Assembly: GCA_038150225.1 (NCBI GenBank)
Contig: JAYQWG010000003.1
Coordinates: 1 to 64,000 of the forward strand
From: Lucifugimonas sp038150225
GTDB taxonomy: Bacteria > Chloroflexota > Dehalococcoidia > Lucifugimonadales > Lucifugimonadaceae
Direction: 5' to 3'
Length of the DNA stretch: 64,000 nt
Shown here: positions 1-7,918 of the stretch, piece after piece
Layout: every line of letters starts with the position of its first letter
Position numbering within the stretch: the first letter of the stretch is position 1
Notes under the pieces: generated by a model
Database searches by the model: none
The model's input: only the letters and a program-made list of their open reading frames with translations
Told to the model about the DNA's origin: nothing
Program-made: the position numbers and the translations under genes

Positions 1-666
1 TTACTCCACGGTGACTGTATGACCGTCACCGGAAAGACTGTCGCCGAGAACCTCGCACACATCGACGTTGGCGAGCCAAACGAAGTTCTCTACTCGGTGG
101 AAAACCCGATTTCAGAAACCGGTGGACTCGTAACCCTGTTCGGAAACCTTGCACCTGAAGGAGCAATCCTTAAGGTTGCTGGTCACCAGTTCGGTAAGAA
201 GTTCGGCGGACCTGCCCGAGTGTTCGACGGCGAAGAAGGCGTCATGGAAGCCCTTCAGAAGCGTGACATTAAGGAAGGCGACGCCATCATCATTCGCTAC
301 GAAGGACCAAAGGGCGGACCTGGCATGCGAGAAATGCTGTCAGTGACTGCCGCATTGGTCGGACAAGGCCTAGGTGAGAAAGTTCTCCTAATGACGGATG
401 GCCGGTTCTCCGGCGCCTCTCACGGATCAATGATTGGTCACGTCGGACCTGAAGCTGCTGTTGGCGGACCAATTGCGGCTGTCGAAGATGGCGACGAAAT
501 CGAGGTAGACCTCGACAACTTCGAGCTGAACGTCAAGATCAGTGACGAAGAGCTCCAAGCCCGGCTTGCAAAGTGGACACCAAGGGACAACGGCTACACC
601 CGAGGTGTTCTCGCCAAGTACACCAAGCTGGTACAACCAGCCGCAACCGGCGCAGTAACGCACTAG
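1..666 (+). CDS. ilvD: Dihydroxy-acid dehydratase, C-terminal part
   Basis: Dihydroxy-acid dehydratase removes water from 2,3-dihydroxy-isovalerate and 2,3-dihydroxy-3-methylvalerate in valine, isoleucine and leucine synthesis; it is a cytosolic iron-sulfur enzyme. The reading frame is open from base 1, so the 5' part lies outside the window. The first residues (LLHGDCMTVTGKT) match the conserved GD-C-TVTGKT region near the middle of the family. Later come FDGEEGVMEAL, IRYEGPKGGPGMREML and the C-terminal MTDGRFSGASHGSMIGHVGPEA block, all typical of IlvD. The stop is followed by a strong hairpin terminator. Identity is secure; only the last 40 percent or so of the protein is visible. Confidence 0.96.
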   Translation, partial: LLHGDCMTVTGKTVAENLAHIDVGEPNEVLYSVENPISETGGLVTLFGNLAPEGAILKVAGHQFGKKFGGPARVFDGEEGVMEALQKRDIKEGDAIIIRYEGPKGGPGMREMLSVTAALVGQGLGEKVLLMTDGRFSGASHGSMIGHVGPEAAVGGPIAAVEDGDEIEVDLDNFELNVKISDEELQARLAKWTPRDNGYTRGVLAKYTKLVQPAATGAVTH

Positions 667-687
667 GTCGGCCTAATGAAATCTTAA

Positions 688-720
688 AAAGGGCGTTCCG
701 ATGGAACGCCCTTTCTGTTT
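688..720 (+). terminator. Rho-independent terminator after ilvD
   Basis: A perfect 12-bp stem (AAAGGGCGTTCC at 688-699 and GGAACGCCCTTT at 703-714) encloses a 3-nt loop and is followed by CTGTTTT. It starts 21 bp after the ilvD stop, so it should end that transcript. Confidence 0.9.
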
Positions 721-822
721 TACCTGAGTTCCCGACCTTGCTGGAGGGACCTTCGGCGGGGTGAGTAGGGGTGCTGCTTCAGCTTGAACCTGCCTATTTC
801 GATAGCACTCAGCGCACCCAGC

Positions 823-1873
823 TCAAAGCACATAGCTACTTCCAGGATGCGGTTCGGTGACCGGCGGTCCTTCACCCAGCAGGTCCAGCGCACGCGCCTT
901 CATCCAGCGGTAGGCGTCGGGGTTATTCGACCAGCCATACCAGCCCAGCGCGTCAACCATGACGTGGAGCGCGCAAACGTCCCACCGCAGATCGAACTGT
1001 CGTAAATCACGCCCTCGGTCACTCCATCTCGACCGAACAATGGCCTTGAAATCAACCGCTGGGGCGTAAACGTCGAGTCTTGCCAGATCATACAACTCGT
1101 CTCCGAACACAGCATTGTCCCAGTCAATAACTGCCTCGACAGCACCGTCGTTCACAAGCACGTTGTCCCATCCGAAGTCGGTATGGACCAAGAATCTACG
1201 AACATCCGGCAACTGAGAAACCTGCTGTCGCAATTGGTCCGAAAAATACTCGAGCGTTTCGACCTCAAGAAAATCGGCTCGAAAACGATCCGGGTGTTGC
1301 GCATAAAGTCGACTCTTCGACTTGTCGAAGCAAGAGTTCAGCAAGTGCTCTTGCCAGGATTTGAATTTCCCGATTCCCTCTGGACCAAACCATCCCCATC
1401 TCGATGTGCTCGAAATATCAATGTCAGAAATTTGCTCGATCGTCTCGATCGCGATCGGAACCCAGGGTGCGGCTGGTTTGAACTGAAGATCAGGAAAGTG
1501 ATCTCCGTCGATCCATCGAATGATCGTGTAGGTCAACGGATACGCTTCTGCCGAAAAATTCTCAGCATCATAGGCGGTCATATTCGAAACCGGCAGTGCG
1601 GTCTCCCCAACCACAAGGATCTCCGCTACAGAAAGCTCGGCCCCCCTTGGTTAGCTCATAGATGAACTGGTTCTTCTCCAGTCCACCATCGTTTTCATGA
1701 GAACTGAACTTGGCGATTAACTTCTCCGACCCACTTGCACCTGAATCCATTCCAAACGAAAAAATCGTCGAAACGAATCCGGCGTCCACGTGCTTCAAAT
1801 TCGAGATCGGAGGGTCCACCCATTTCTCAAGAAATGCGGCAACATCGGTGTAGTTCAACTTCGGTTTGTACAT
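823..1873 (-). pseudogene. Aminoglycoside-phosphotransferase-like kinase, frameshifted
   Basis: Two minus-strand frames together make one protein of about 350 aa. The 5' part starts at 1873 (MYKPKLNYTDV) and reads to about 1640; the 3' part continues in another frame to 823. The junction is a run of six C (G on the coding strand) near 1641-1646. A one-base change there joins ...YELTKGG to AELSVAEILVVGET. The second part has the APH/choline-kinase catalytic pattern HTDFGWDNVLV followed by VIDWDNAVFGDELYDLARL, as in family PF01636. The substrate cannot be named; most environmental members are not antibiotic enzymes. The break sits in a homopolymer, so it may be a sequencing error and the gene intact. 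Confidence 0.75.
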
Positions 1874-1930
1874 AGACTTGAAAAGTTACGCTTCAAATCA
1901 CCTACCAAGCAGTCCAAAAAATAATCACAC

Positions 1931-2959
1931 ATGCAAGCAATCGTTCTTCACGGACCCATCGACCTTCGGTTCGATCCTGAGTATCCAACTCCCTCGCCCA
2001 AAGCTGGCGAAGTACTTCTGCGAATGACCTACACGTCGATCTGCCAGACCGATATCGAGATGTGGCAGCACGGCATGTTCAGCCGAAGTGGACCGCGCGT
2101 TCTAGGACACGAAGCTGCCGGTGTTGTTGAGGAACTCGGAGAAGGCGTTACGGGCATCGAGATTGGTACTCGGGTTGCTGTCGAAAACGTGCGAGTGTGT
2201 GGCTCATGCTTCTTCTGCCAAAAAGGCACGTCTCAGCTTTGCGAAAACGGCCGAAATTTTGGTTTCTCTGACGATGGCGGACTTGCCGAGTACGGTGTCT
2301 GGCCAGCATCTCAGGTCATTCCGCTGCCCGACCACGTGACCAACGAAGAAGCCCCGTTGGCCGAGCCAACCTCGGTAGCGGTCCACGCCGTCGAAAACGC
2401 CCAGGTAACTATTGGCGACACGGCTGTTGTTATTGGATGTGGCGTGGTGGGACTTGCCACTCTCCAGGTGTTACAGGCTGCGGGCGCAACGGTGGTTGCG
2501 ATCGACCCTCGGGATCAGTCGCTTGAAATCGCTACAGATCTTGGTGCGGCAGCTACGATAAATCCAACAACATCCGACCCCGCCAAACTACTTCCCGAAC
2601 TAACCACTCCTTACGGTCCTGACATCATCATCGAAACCGCTGGAGCTCCCGGTACCGCACTCGACGCTGCGAACTGGGTGCGAAAAGGCGGACGTGCCGT
2701 GATCGTTGGTTTCTCTCATCAATCGCAGGACAATGTTAATTTCGGACGAGCCCACCAGGGTGAAAAAACCATCCTTGCTTCGTCGGCAACGTCATCGGGC
2801 GGATACCAGAAAGCGGTCGATTTAATTGCCTCAGGCAAGGTCAACGTAAAGCCGCTGATCTCAGCAACCGTCCCACTCGCCCGCGGCATCGAAGATGGCT
2901 TCGAACGCATGCTCAAACCCACCAAAGACGTCTACCGAATCCTCGTCGGCAACGGGTAG
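1931..2959 (+). CDS. Zinc-dependent medium-chain alcohol dehydrogenase
   Basis: A 342-aa NAD(P)-dependent zinc dehydrogenase of the threonine/sorbitol dehydrogenase type. Visible features are the catalytic-zinc cysteine region (TSICQTDIEMW), GHEAAGVVEELGEGV, the structural-zinc cysteines in CGSCFFCQKGTSQLC, and the Rossmann motif VVIGCGVVGLATLQVLQAAG. Length is normal for the family. The substrate is probably a sugar, polyol or sugar acid, judging from the catabolic neighbours, but this is inference. The last 53 bp are duplicated after the adjacent 100-N gap (see 2907-3116); the gene itself ends intact at TAG 2957-2959. Confidence 0.9.
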   Translation: MQAIVLHGPIDLRFDPEYPTPSPKAGEVLLRMTYTSICQTDIEMWQHGMFSRSGPRVLGHEAAGVVEELGEGVTGIEIGTRVAVENVRVCGSCFFCQKGTSQLCENGRNFGFSDDGGLAEYGVWPASQVIPLPDHVTNEEAPLAEPTSVAVHAVENAQVTIGDTAVVIGCGVVGLATLQVLQAAGATVVAIDPRDQSLEIATDLGAAATINPTTSDPAKLLPELTTPYGPDIIIETAGAPGTALDAANWVRKGGRAVIVGFSHQSQDNVNFGRAHQGEKTILASSATSSGGYQKAVDLIASGKVNVKPLISATVPLARGIEDGFERMLKPTKDVYRILVGNG

Positions 2960-3116
2960 GCNNNNNNNNNNNNNNNNNNNNNNNNNNNNNNNNNNNNNNN
3001 NNNNNNNNNNNNNNNNNNNNNNNNNNNNNNNNNNNNNNNNNNNNNNNNNNNNNNNNNNNNNGCATGCTCAAACCCACCAAAGACGTCTACCGAATCCTCG
3101 TCGGCAACGGGTAGGC
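2907..3116. repeat. 55-bp duplicated contig ends around a 100-N gap
   Basis: Bases 2907-2961 are repeated exactly at 3062-3116, with exactly 100 N (2962-3061) between them. The copied sequence is the 3' end of the zinc dehydrogenase gene. The second gap at 26850-26949 has the same layout and the same 55-bp copy length, which suggests overlapping contig ends scaffolded with a placeholder gap, not a biological repeat. Collapsing one copy and the N run would give continuous sequence. Confidence 0.9.
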
Positions 3117-3160
3117 GACGGTTCCCTTTCCGGACTGGAAAGGGTTAGGGATAGGAGAAT
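3117..3160 (+). repeat. REP-like intergenic palindrome, copy 1
   Basis: A perfect 8-bp stem (CCCTTTCC 3124-3131, GGAAAGGG 3137-3144) with loop GGACT is followed directly by TTAGGGATAGGAG. The rest of the intergenic stretch up to 3372 shows no gene. A related element lies at 4262-4356, on the other side of the EamA gene. The form 'short palindrome plus GTTAGG-rich tail' resembles intergenic palindromic repeats common in many bacterial genomes. The hairpin lacks a T-run, so it is not a clear terminator. Confidence 0.6.
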
Positions 3161-3372
3161 CAAAGCTGAGTGAGTCCCTCACGATCGCGTAATAACCCTA
3201 GTCACGCCCGGAGCAAATCATGCAAAATACCCGCACCTAAAACCTCATACCCGGTAGTAGCCAGCAGAACGCCTAACTCCAGATTCATCCCTGCTCAATA
3301 AAGCACCATGTCTCACCAGCTGTCGGGTTCGGTCGCCCATTTAATTAACCGCCACATTCCACGAGCATCGCT

Positions 3373-4260
3373 ATGGGCGAATTAGCAGCTCTCGCAAACG
3401 CGATCATTTGGGCAACGACCGGCGTCGTGACCAAAGGCGTTGGACCCAACGTTCGACCCACCCACATCGTTTCGGCGCAGGTATGGATCGGACTCCTATT
3501 TCTCCTGACGGTCGGACTCATCGTTGGCGAAATCGAGGCCCTTATTCACCTGAACGTTCGATCCGCAGCCTTGCTTGCCGGAGGTGCGCTGGTAAACACC
3601 GCCGGATCACTCGTTTTCTGGCTCGCTCTTTCGCGTGGAACCGTAAGTCGGGTTTATCCAACCACGCAGTCCGTCTTCATCATGACCTCGGTTTTCGCCG
3701 GCTGGCTTTTCCTCGGCGATGACCTCGAGCTAGGAGTCCTTGGCGGTGCCGCCTTCATCATCCTCGGTGTTGTTTTACTCAACTGGAAACCGTCGAATAC
3801 AGACGGTGCGTCGCAATCGACCGGTCGAGGATCAAGCGACCTCACGGCGATCGGACTTGGCGTAACCACTTCCCTGCTCTGGACCGGTGGGTTCCTATCG
3901 ACGGTAATTGGACTCGAGGACACGCCACCGGTTGCCGCGGCAACCATCCGAAACCTGGTCCCGGCAACTTTGTTCGTTCTGGTGGCGTTTTTCTTCCCGT
4001 CTCAGCGGGTGACGCGGGTGTTCAAAGACAACGGTATTCGACTTTTCGCCAGCGCAATCCTGTTCGCAGTTAGCGCACTGACTTTCGTACTGGCACTCGA
4101 CAACGCTCCACCGGGAGTCGTGGTCGTACTGATCAACACATCGCCAATGTGGGCAGTCGTGCTCGCCACGGTTTTGTTACGAGAGCGACTCAGCAAGTAC
4201 GCGCTAGCAGGAGCAGCCCTGAGTGTAGCCGGAATCTTCGTAACCCTCGCCCTGCGTTAG
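3373..4260 (+). CDS. EamA/DMT-family transporter
   Basis: A 295-aa integral membrane protein with two EamA halves of about five helices each (residues 1-140 and 155-295), separated by a short polar linker rich in S, T and G (residues 141-155). The family exports or imports small metabolites and amino acids in the inner membrane; the substrate here is unknown. The start ATG at 3373 is followed at once by a typical first helix (MGELAALANAIIWATTGVVTKG). The gene is flanked on both sides by REP-like palindromes, so it may be its own transcription unit. Confidence 0.85.
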   Translation: MGELAALANAIIWATTGVVTKGVGPNVRPTHIVSAQVWIGLLFLLTVGLIVGEIEALIHLNVRSAALLAGGALVNTAGSLVFWLALSRGTVSRVYPTTQSVFIMTSVFAGWLFLGDDLELGVLGGAAFIILGVVLLNWKPSNTDGASQSTGRGSSDLTAIGLGVTTSLLWTGGFLSTVIGLEDTPPVAAATIRNLVPATLFVLVAFFFPSQRVTRVFKDNGIRLFASAILFAVSALTFVLALDNAPPGVVVVLINTSPMWAVVLATVLLRERLSKYALAGAALSVAGIFVTLALR

Positions 4261-4261
4261 G

Positions 4262-4356
4262 CGCTCGTTCCCTTTCTGGACTGGAACGGTTAGGAACAGG
4301 AGACTGCGACCGCCGTTCTCTCCCCGCGGATACGGGGAGAGTTAGGAAGGGGGATT
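4262..4356 (+). repeat. REP-like intergenic palindromes, copies 2 and 3
   Basis: The first part (4267-4302) is a degenerate relative of the element at 3117-3160: GTTCCCTTTCTGGACTGGAA and then GGTTAGGAACAGGAG. The second part is a perfect 9-bp hairpin (CTCTCCCCG 4318-4326, CGGGGAGAG 4333-4341, loop CGGATA) followed by TTAGGAAGGGGG. Both have the palindrome-plus-GTTAGG arrangement. The repeat fills the space between the EamA gene and the convergent dehydrogenase at 4408. Confidence 0.6.
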
Positions 4357-4407
4357 AATGTGACGCATGGCGACCAAGGACGAACGTCCGCTCGGTCAGT
4401 TACGAGC

Positions 4408-5382
4408 TTATACCGGTAGAACTATTCCCTCAGGATCTTCATCAGCCATCAAACGTCGGGCGTTGGCAATCGAGTTATCGACACTCTTTTGTCGAGCTTC
4501 AATCGACGTACCCGCTCGATGTGGCAACAGCACAACATTGGGTCGACCCAGCAGCGAGTTCGTCATTTCGATCGGCTCGATCTCGGTCACATCAAGACCT
4601 GCACCTGCGATCTGGTTGTCATCGAGAGCTCGAATCAAAGCTGCCTCGTCAATTACCGGTCCTCTGCATGCGTTAACCACAATTGCGTCGGGCTTCATCA
4701 TCTTGAATTCACGGTCTGAAAGAAGCGCTCGTGTCGACCGGTCGAGCGGCACGTGCAAGCTGACGATGTCCGAGGTTTCGATCAACTCGTCAAAATCGAC
4801 TTTCTTCGCGTTAGCTGCCGCTTCGTATTCTGCGGAGTAGGTGGCGATGTCGTGGTAAACAACCTCGCACCCCCAGCCCTGTAGCCGTTTGGCAACCGCC
4901 CCACCAATTTGGCCCAGGCCAATAATTCCAACCCGCTTTCCAGTCAGTTCATGGAATCTCGCCCAATCAGTGCTGAAGCCTTCGGCATAGGTCCCCAGGT
5001 TGTTCATCTGGTTCCACTGAACCATCAGGTGACGATAGGTCGAGACCATCAGGACAACCGTCACTTCTGCTACCGCAACTGAGTTACCCCCCTGGTTGTT
5101 GGCAACTCGGACACCCATTTCTGATAGTTCCATCTTGGGAATCCAGTCTGTGCCTGCGCTCAGAGTTTGGATCAGTTTCAACTTCGTGAACAATCGCCCC
5201 GTGTCGATCGACCGCACACCACCACCGACGATCATGTCGGCATCGTAGTTTTCCTCACCAACAGTCGCGATGTCCGTTCGCTGGTGAATCGCGACCACCT
5301 GCATTTCGTCTCCAAATGCATTCTCGAAACGCTCTGCTTCCCAGGGTTCCTGGTACATAAATATGGTCTTAAACGTCGCCAT
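4408..5382 (-). CDS. D-2-hydroxyacid dehydrogenase family protein
   Basis: A 324-aa NAD-dependent dehydrogenase that should interconvert a 2-keto acid and its D-2-hydroxy acid. It has the Rossmann motif VGIIGLGQIGGAVAKRL, the catalytic Arg in VNACRGPVIDEAALIRAL, the Glu region (AGLDVTEIEP) and the catalytic His in VVLLPHRAG. The N-terminal substrate domain contains SAGTDWI, as in this family. It lies 72 bp downstream of the enolase-superfamily gene on the same strand and is probably co-transcribed with it, which would fit oxidation or reduction of sugar acids. The exact substrate is unknown. Confidence 0.88.
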   Translation of the reverse strand: MATFKTIFMYQEPWEAERFENAFGDEMQVVAIHQRTDIATVGEENYDADMIVGGGVRSIDTGRLFTKLKLIQTLSAGTDWIPKMELSEMGVRVANNQGGNSVAVAEVTVVLMVSTYRHLMVQWNQMNNLGTYAEGFSTDWARFHELTGKRVGIIGLGQIGGAVAKRLQGWGCEVVYHDIATYSAEYEAAANAKKVDFDELIETSDIVSLHVPLDRSTRALLSDREFKMMKPDAIVVNACRGPVIDEAALIRALDDNQIAGAGLDVTEIEPIEMTNSLLGRPNVVLLPHRAGTSIEARQKSVDNSIANARRLMADEDPEGIVLPV

Positions 5383-5454
5383 TCGAATTCAAACTTTCCA
5401 ATTACTGATCCCGAGAAAATCTTTCGGCAGCGAAGAATAGCGCAGCTACCTTAT

Positions 5455-6615
5455 TCAGTCAGCTGCGTACTTCTTTAGAGCGGCCTCATCGAGATCGGTA
5501 CCCCAACCTGGTTTGGTTGGGATAGTGACCATCCCCGCGTTGATGTCAGGAACGTCAGTAACCAGTTCGTCGCGCCATGGAACCTGGACAGGATCGCTCT
5601 CGCTGATCTTCACGTTCGTCACACTGGCACAGAAATTCATCGTCTGGAATGTGGACAAATGACCGTTGAAGTTGTGAGGTGCCACGTTGATCTCGTATAA
5701 CTCAGCCATATTTGCTGCACGTCGCGATGGAATAAATCCTTGCCACTGAACGTCGAGCTTGCACACGTCCATTGCCCGTAGCTCGAACAAATCCCGGTAG
5801 TTCAATGGACCCAATCGTTGTTCACCGGTACAAATTGGTGTTGTAGTCGCATCCTTCACCATCCGGACGCTCTCGGCATCCAGGTTGTCCAGCTCCATCC
5901 AGGTCAGGTTGAACGGCTCCAGAGCCTGAGCCAGTCGAATGTGTCCGTCCGCTTTAAAGTGCTCATTTACGTCGAGACAAATTCCCATATCAGGACCAAC
6001 TTCGTCGCGGATGACCTCCATTTGCTTTACGGCTGCATCAAGGATTTCGCGAGTTAGAGTTTGGTCGTGCGGGCCCGACCTTCCTTGCGCCAAACTAGTG
6101 AATGGATCGCCAGGTAGCTGGATATTAGTCTTGAATGTGTCGTATCCCCATTCGGAAGCTTGCGCTATCACTTTGCGCACGTCGTCGTAGCTCCGTACAG
6201 GTTCAGTACCAAGTCGCTCGTACGAACTCACCTGGTAGCTGAGCATGTGCGACCAATAAACCTTCTGTTTGTCCCGGGTAGGTCCACCAACCAGTTCGTA
6301 AACAGGTACTCCAAGAGCTTTGCCCTTGATGTCCCATAAAGCTAGCTCTATACCGGCAATCGCGTTCCAGGTGGCACCACCGTATGACATTCGACTCGCG
6401 CGGACCATTTGGATGTAGTGTGCTTCTACTGCCCGTGGATCTTTGCCGATCACATGCACAGCAAGGTCTTCGACCAGACCCGCCATTCCTTTGGCAAGTC
6501 GCCCTTCTCCAAATTCCGAATACCCGGTTATTCCTTCGTCAGTGCGAATCGCACAAAACACGAGGGGAGAATTCAGACCTTCGACTATGAACGTTTCAAC
6601 GGCGGTGACTTTCAA
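5455..6615 (-). CDS. Enolase-superfamily enzyme (mandelate racemase / sugar-acid dehydratase type)
   Basis: A 386-aa protein of the mandelate racemase/muconate lactonizing group. Such enzymes abstract the proton next to a carboxylate with help of Mg2+, often dehydrating sugar acids. Visible elements are the N-terminal capping domain with GATWNAIAGIELALWDIKGKALGVPVYELVGG, metal-ligand positions in CLDVNEHF, WMELDNLD and CTGEQRLG, and a late APHNFNGHLST His motif. The position of the usual KxK motif reads FKTN. Length is typical. With the adjacent dehydrogenase and the aldolase at 7117 it may form a sugar-acid degradation set; the substrate cannot be read from sequence. Confidence 0.88.
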   Translation of the reverse strand: MKVTAVETFIVEGLNSPLVFCAIRTDEGITGYSEFGEGRLAKGMAGLVEDLAVHVIGKDPRAVEAHYIQMVRASRMSYGGATWNAIAGIELALWDIKGKALGVPVYELVGGPTRDKQKVYWSHMLSYQVSSYERLGTEPVRSYDDVRKVIAQASEWGYDTFKTNIQLPGDPFTSLAQGRSGPHDQTLTREILDAAVKQMEVIRDEVGPDMGICLDVNEHFKADGHIRLAQALEPFNLTWMELDNLDAESVRMVKDATTTPICTGEQRLGPLNYRDLFELRAMDVCKLDVQWQGFIPSRRAANMAELYEINVAPHNFNGHLSTFQTMNFCASVTNVKISESDPVQVPWRDELVTDVPDINAGMVTIPTKPGWGTDLDEAALKKYAAD

Positions 6616-6688
6616 TGCGATCCTCGATTGCGACTAGTATTCCGGCGGCATTATTACGCCGAGGGGGTCGCTTGGGAAGCGTGAACGA

Positions 6689-6705
6689 GGGGGGAGGGGG
6701 GGGGG
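6689..6705 (+). other. Poly-G tract (G6-A-G10)
   Basis: An uninterrupted G10 (6696-6705) preceded by G6 and A lies between the VOC pseudogene stop and the enolase-superfamily start. On the coding strand it is a C-tract about 75-90 bp upstream of that start. Such homopolymers are prone to slippage and to read error; no function is shown. Confidence 0.7.
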
Positions 6706-6706
6706 A

Positions 6707-7086
6707 TTACACCAACTGACATCGTTCGTCCATAATCTCCAGTTGGTTGCCGTCGGGATCCGTGAAAAATGCCATTCGCAACGCATAGCCCTCTGCATCA
6801 TGGATCATGTGCGGCTCATCAGAGAATTCGACTCCACGTTTCTTGAATTCATTGAACGCGAACTGAATGTCATCCACGCGATAGTAGATTGCCGCCCGAT
6901 CACCGTGAGGATCACACTCCCCAGCTCCCAACATTAGATCATTAGACGGACTTCTACGTCGTCGAAAAAGGCGAGATTCGGTGCTTCGAAGATGAGTTTC
7001 ATTCCTAGAGCATCACGGTAGAACTCCGTCGACGTTCGAACATCCGTGACATGCACGGCTATCTGTCCAATCTGTCCCAGCTTCAT
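6707..7086 (-). pseudogene. VOC/glyoxalase-family protein, frameshifted
   Basis: Reading from ATG at 7086 gives a normal VOC start (MKLGQIGQIAVHVTDVRTSTEFYRDALGMKL ends the first beta-alpha unit) that stops after VRLMI. From 6934 another frame continues with MLGAGECDPHG and the second metal-site region TDPDGNQLEIMDER, ending at 6707. At the junction the coding strand reads CTAATGATCTAATGTT, a near-perfect 8-bp tandem repeat. Removing one unit restores a single frame of about 125 aa, the normal size of a one-domain VOC protein. The family includes glyoxalase, dioxygenases and epimerases; the role here is unknown. Confidence 0.75.
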
Positions 7087-7116
7087 CTCCACCACTCCGT
7101 TATTGTCAGCGTCTAA

Positions 7117-7890
7117 CTACTCTTTAATGTTGTCGAGAGCACTTCGATAGCCTTCCATCAACACGCTAACTTCGGTCGAGTAGTTGACCACCAGAACACC
7201 GGCATCGCGCCACTGGCGCGCCTGTTCCGCATCGGCAACCAACATTGCGCACGTTTTACCGTACTTGTTCGCTGCTTCGACTATCTGGTGCCGCTTTTCA
7301 TCGAGGACTTTTGCCTGATCGGGGGTGCCAAACACACCAAGGTCTTGAGCGAGATCTTGCGGACCAAGAGTCAGTGCATCGATCCCGTCCATCGAGGCAA
7401 TTTCATCGAGGTGTTCAAAGGCTTCGGCACTTTCGAACATGACAGTTATGAAGACCTGGTCGTTCGTGAATTTCAGCCGATCCATAACCGGCATTGAAAC
7501 GTCGAAGTCGTTTCCGGGTGACGCACCACTCATACCTCTTGAGCCTTCTGGTGTGTACTTCGATGCAGCGACGATTTCAGCTGCATGTTCAGGAGTATCA
7601 ACCTGGGGGCAGTGAAGGTTGTAGATTCCTACATCCAGTAATCGAGTGATCCATTCTCGGTTCGCCTCAGGCGGTCGGACCATCACCGGGAAGTCCAATG
7701 CTCGTCCCATTACTGCGAAGTCAGCGACAGTCTCGATCGAGGGGGAGGAATGCTCCATATCGAGTCTGACGAAATCCAACCCTGCTTCCTTGAACATGGT
7801 CAGTGAAGCAGGATTACGGAGTATATTCACCCAGGTCCCAACCTGGAGTTCTCCGCGGCGTACACCGGCTTTAAGAGGATTGCCTTTCAT
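7117..7890 (-). CDS. HpcH/HpaI-family aldolase
   Basis: A 257-aa class II, metal-dependent aldolase of the HpcH/HpaI (4-hydroxy-2-oxovalerate / 2-keto-3-deoxy acid) family, which splits 2-keto-4-hydroxy acids into pyruvate and an aldehyde. The TIM-barrel motifs FVRLDMEHS, VMVRPPEANREWITRLLDVGIYNLHCPQVDT, the metal-ligand Glu in ITVMFESAEA and the Asp in LTLGPQDLAQDLG are present. It is on the same strand as the enolase-superfamily gene and the sulfatase and sits 28 bp downstream of the sulfatase, so these probably form one catabolic operon. A second member of the family is at 24312-25073. Confidence 0.88.
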   Translation of the reverse strand: MKGNPLKAGVRRGELQVGTWVNILRNPASLTMFKEAGLDFVRLDMEHSSPSIETVADFAVMGRALDFPVMVRPPEANREWITRLLDVGIYNLHCPQVDTPEHAAEIVAASKYTPEGSRGMSGASPGNDFDVSMPVMDRLKFTNDQVFITVMFESAEAFEHLDEIASMDGIDALTLGPQDLAQDLGVFGTPDQAKVLDEKRHQIVEAANKYGKTCAMLVADAEQARQWRDAGVLVVNYSTEVSVLMEGYRSALDNIKE

Positions 7891-7918
7891 CGTTTTCCTT
7901 CTTTGCTAGAAGCAATAT

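Noticed and set aside
2907..3116. 55-bp copies as transposon target duplication or integration site
   Set aside because: The same copy length recurs at the second false gap and the copies flank only N bases, so an assembly overlap explains it better.
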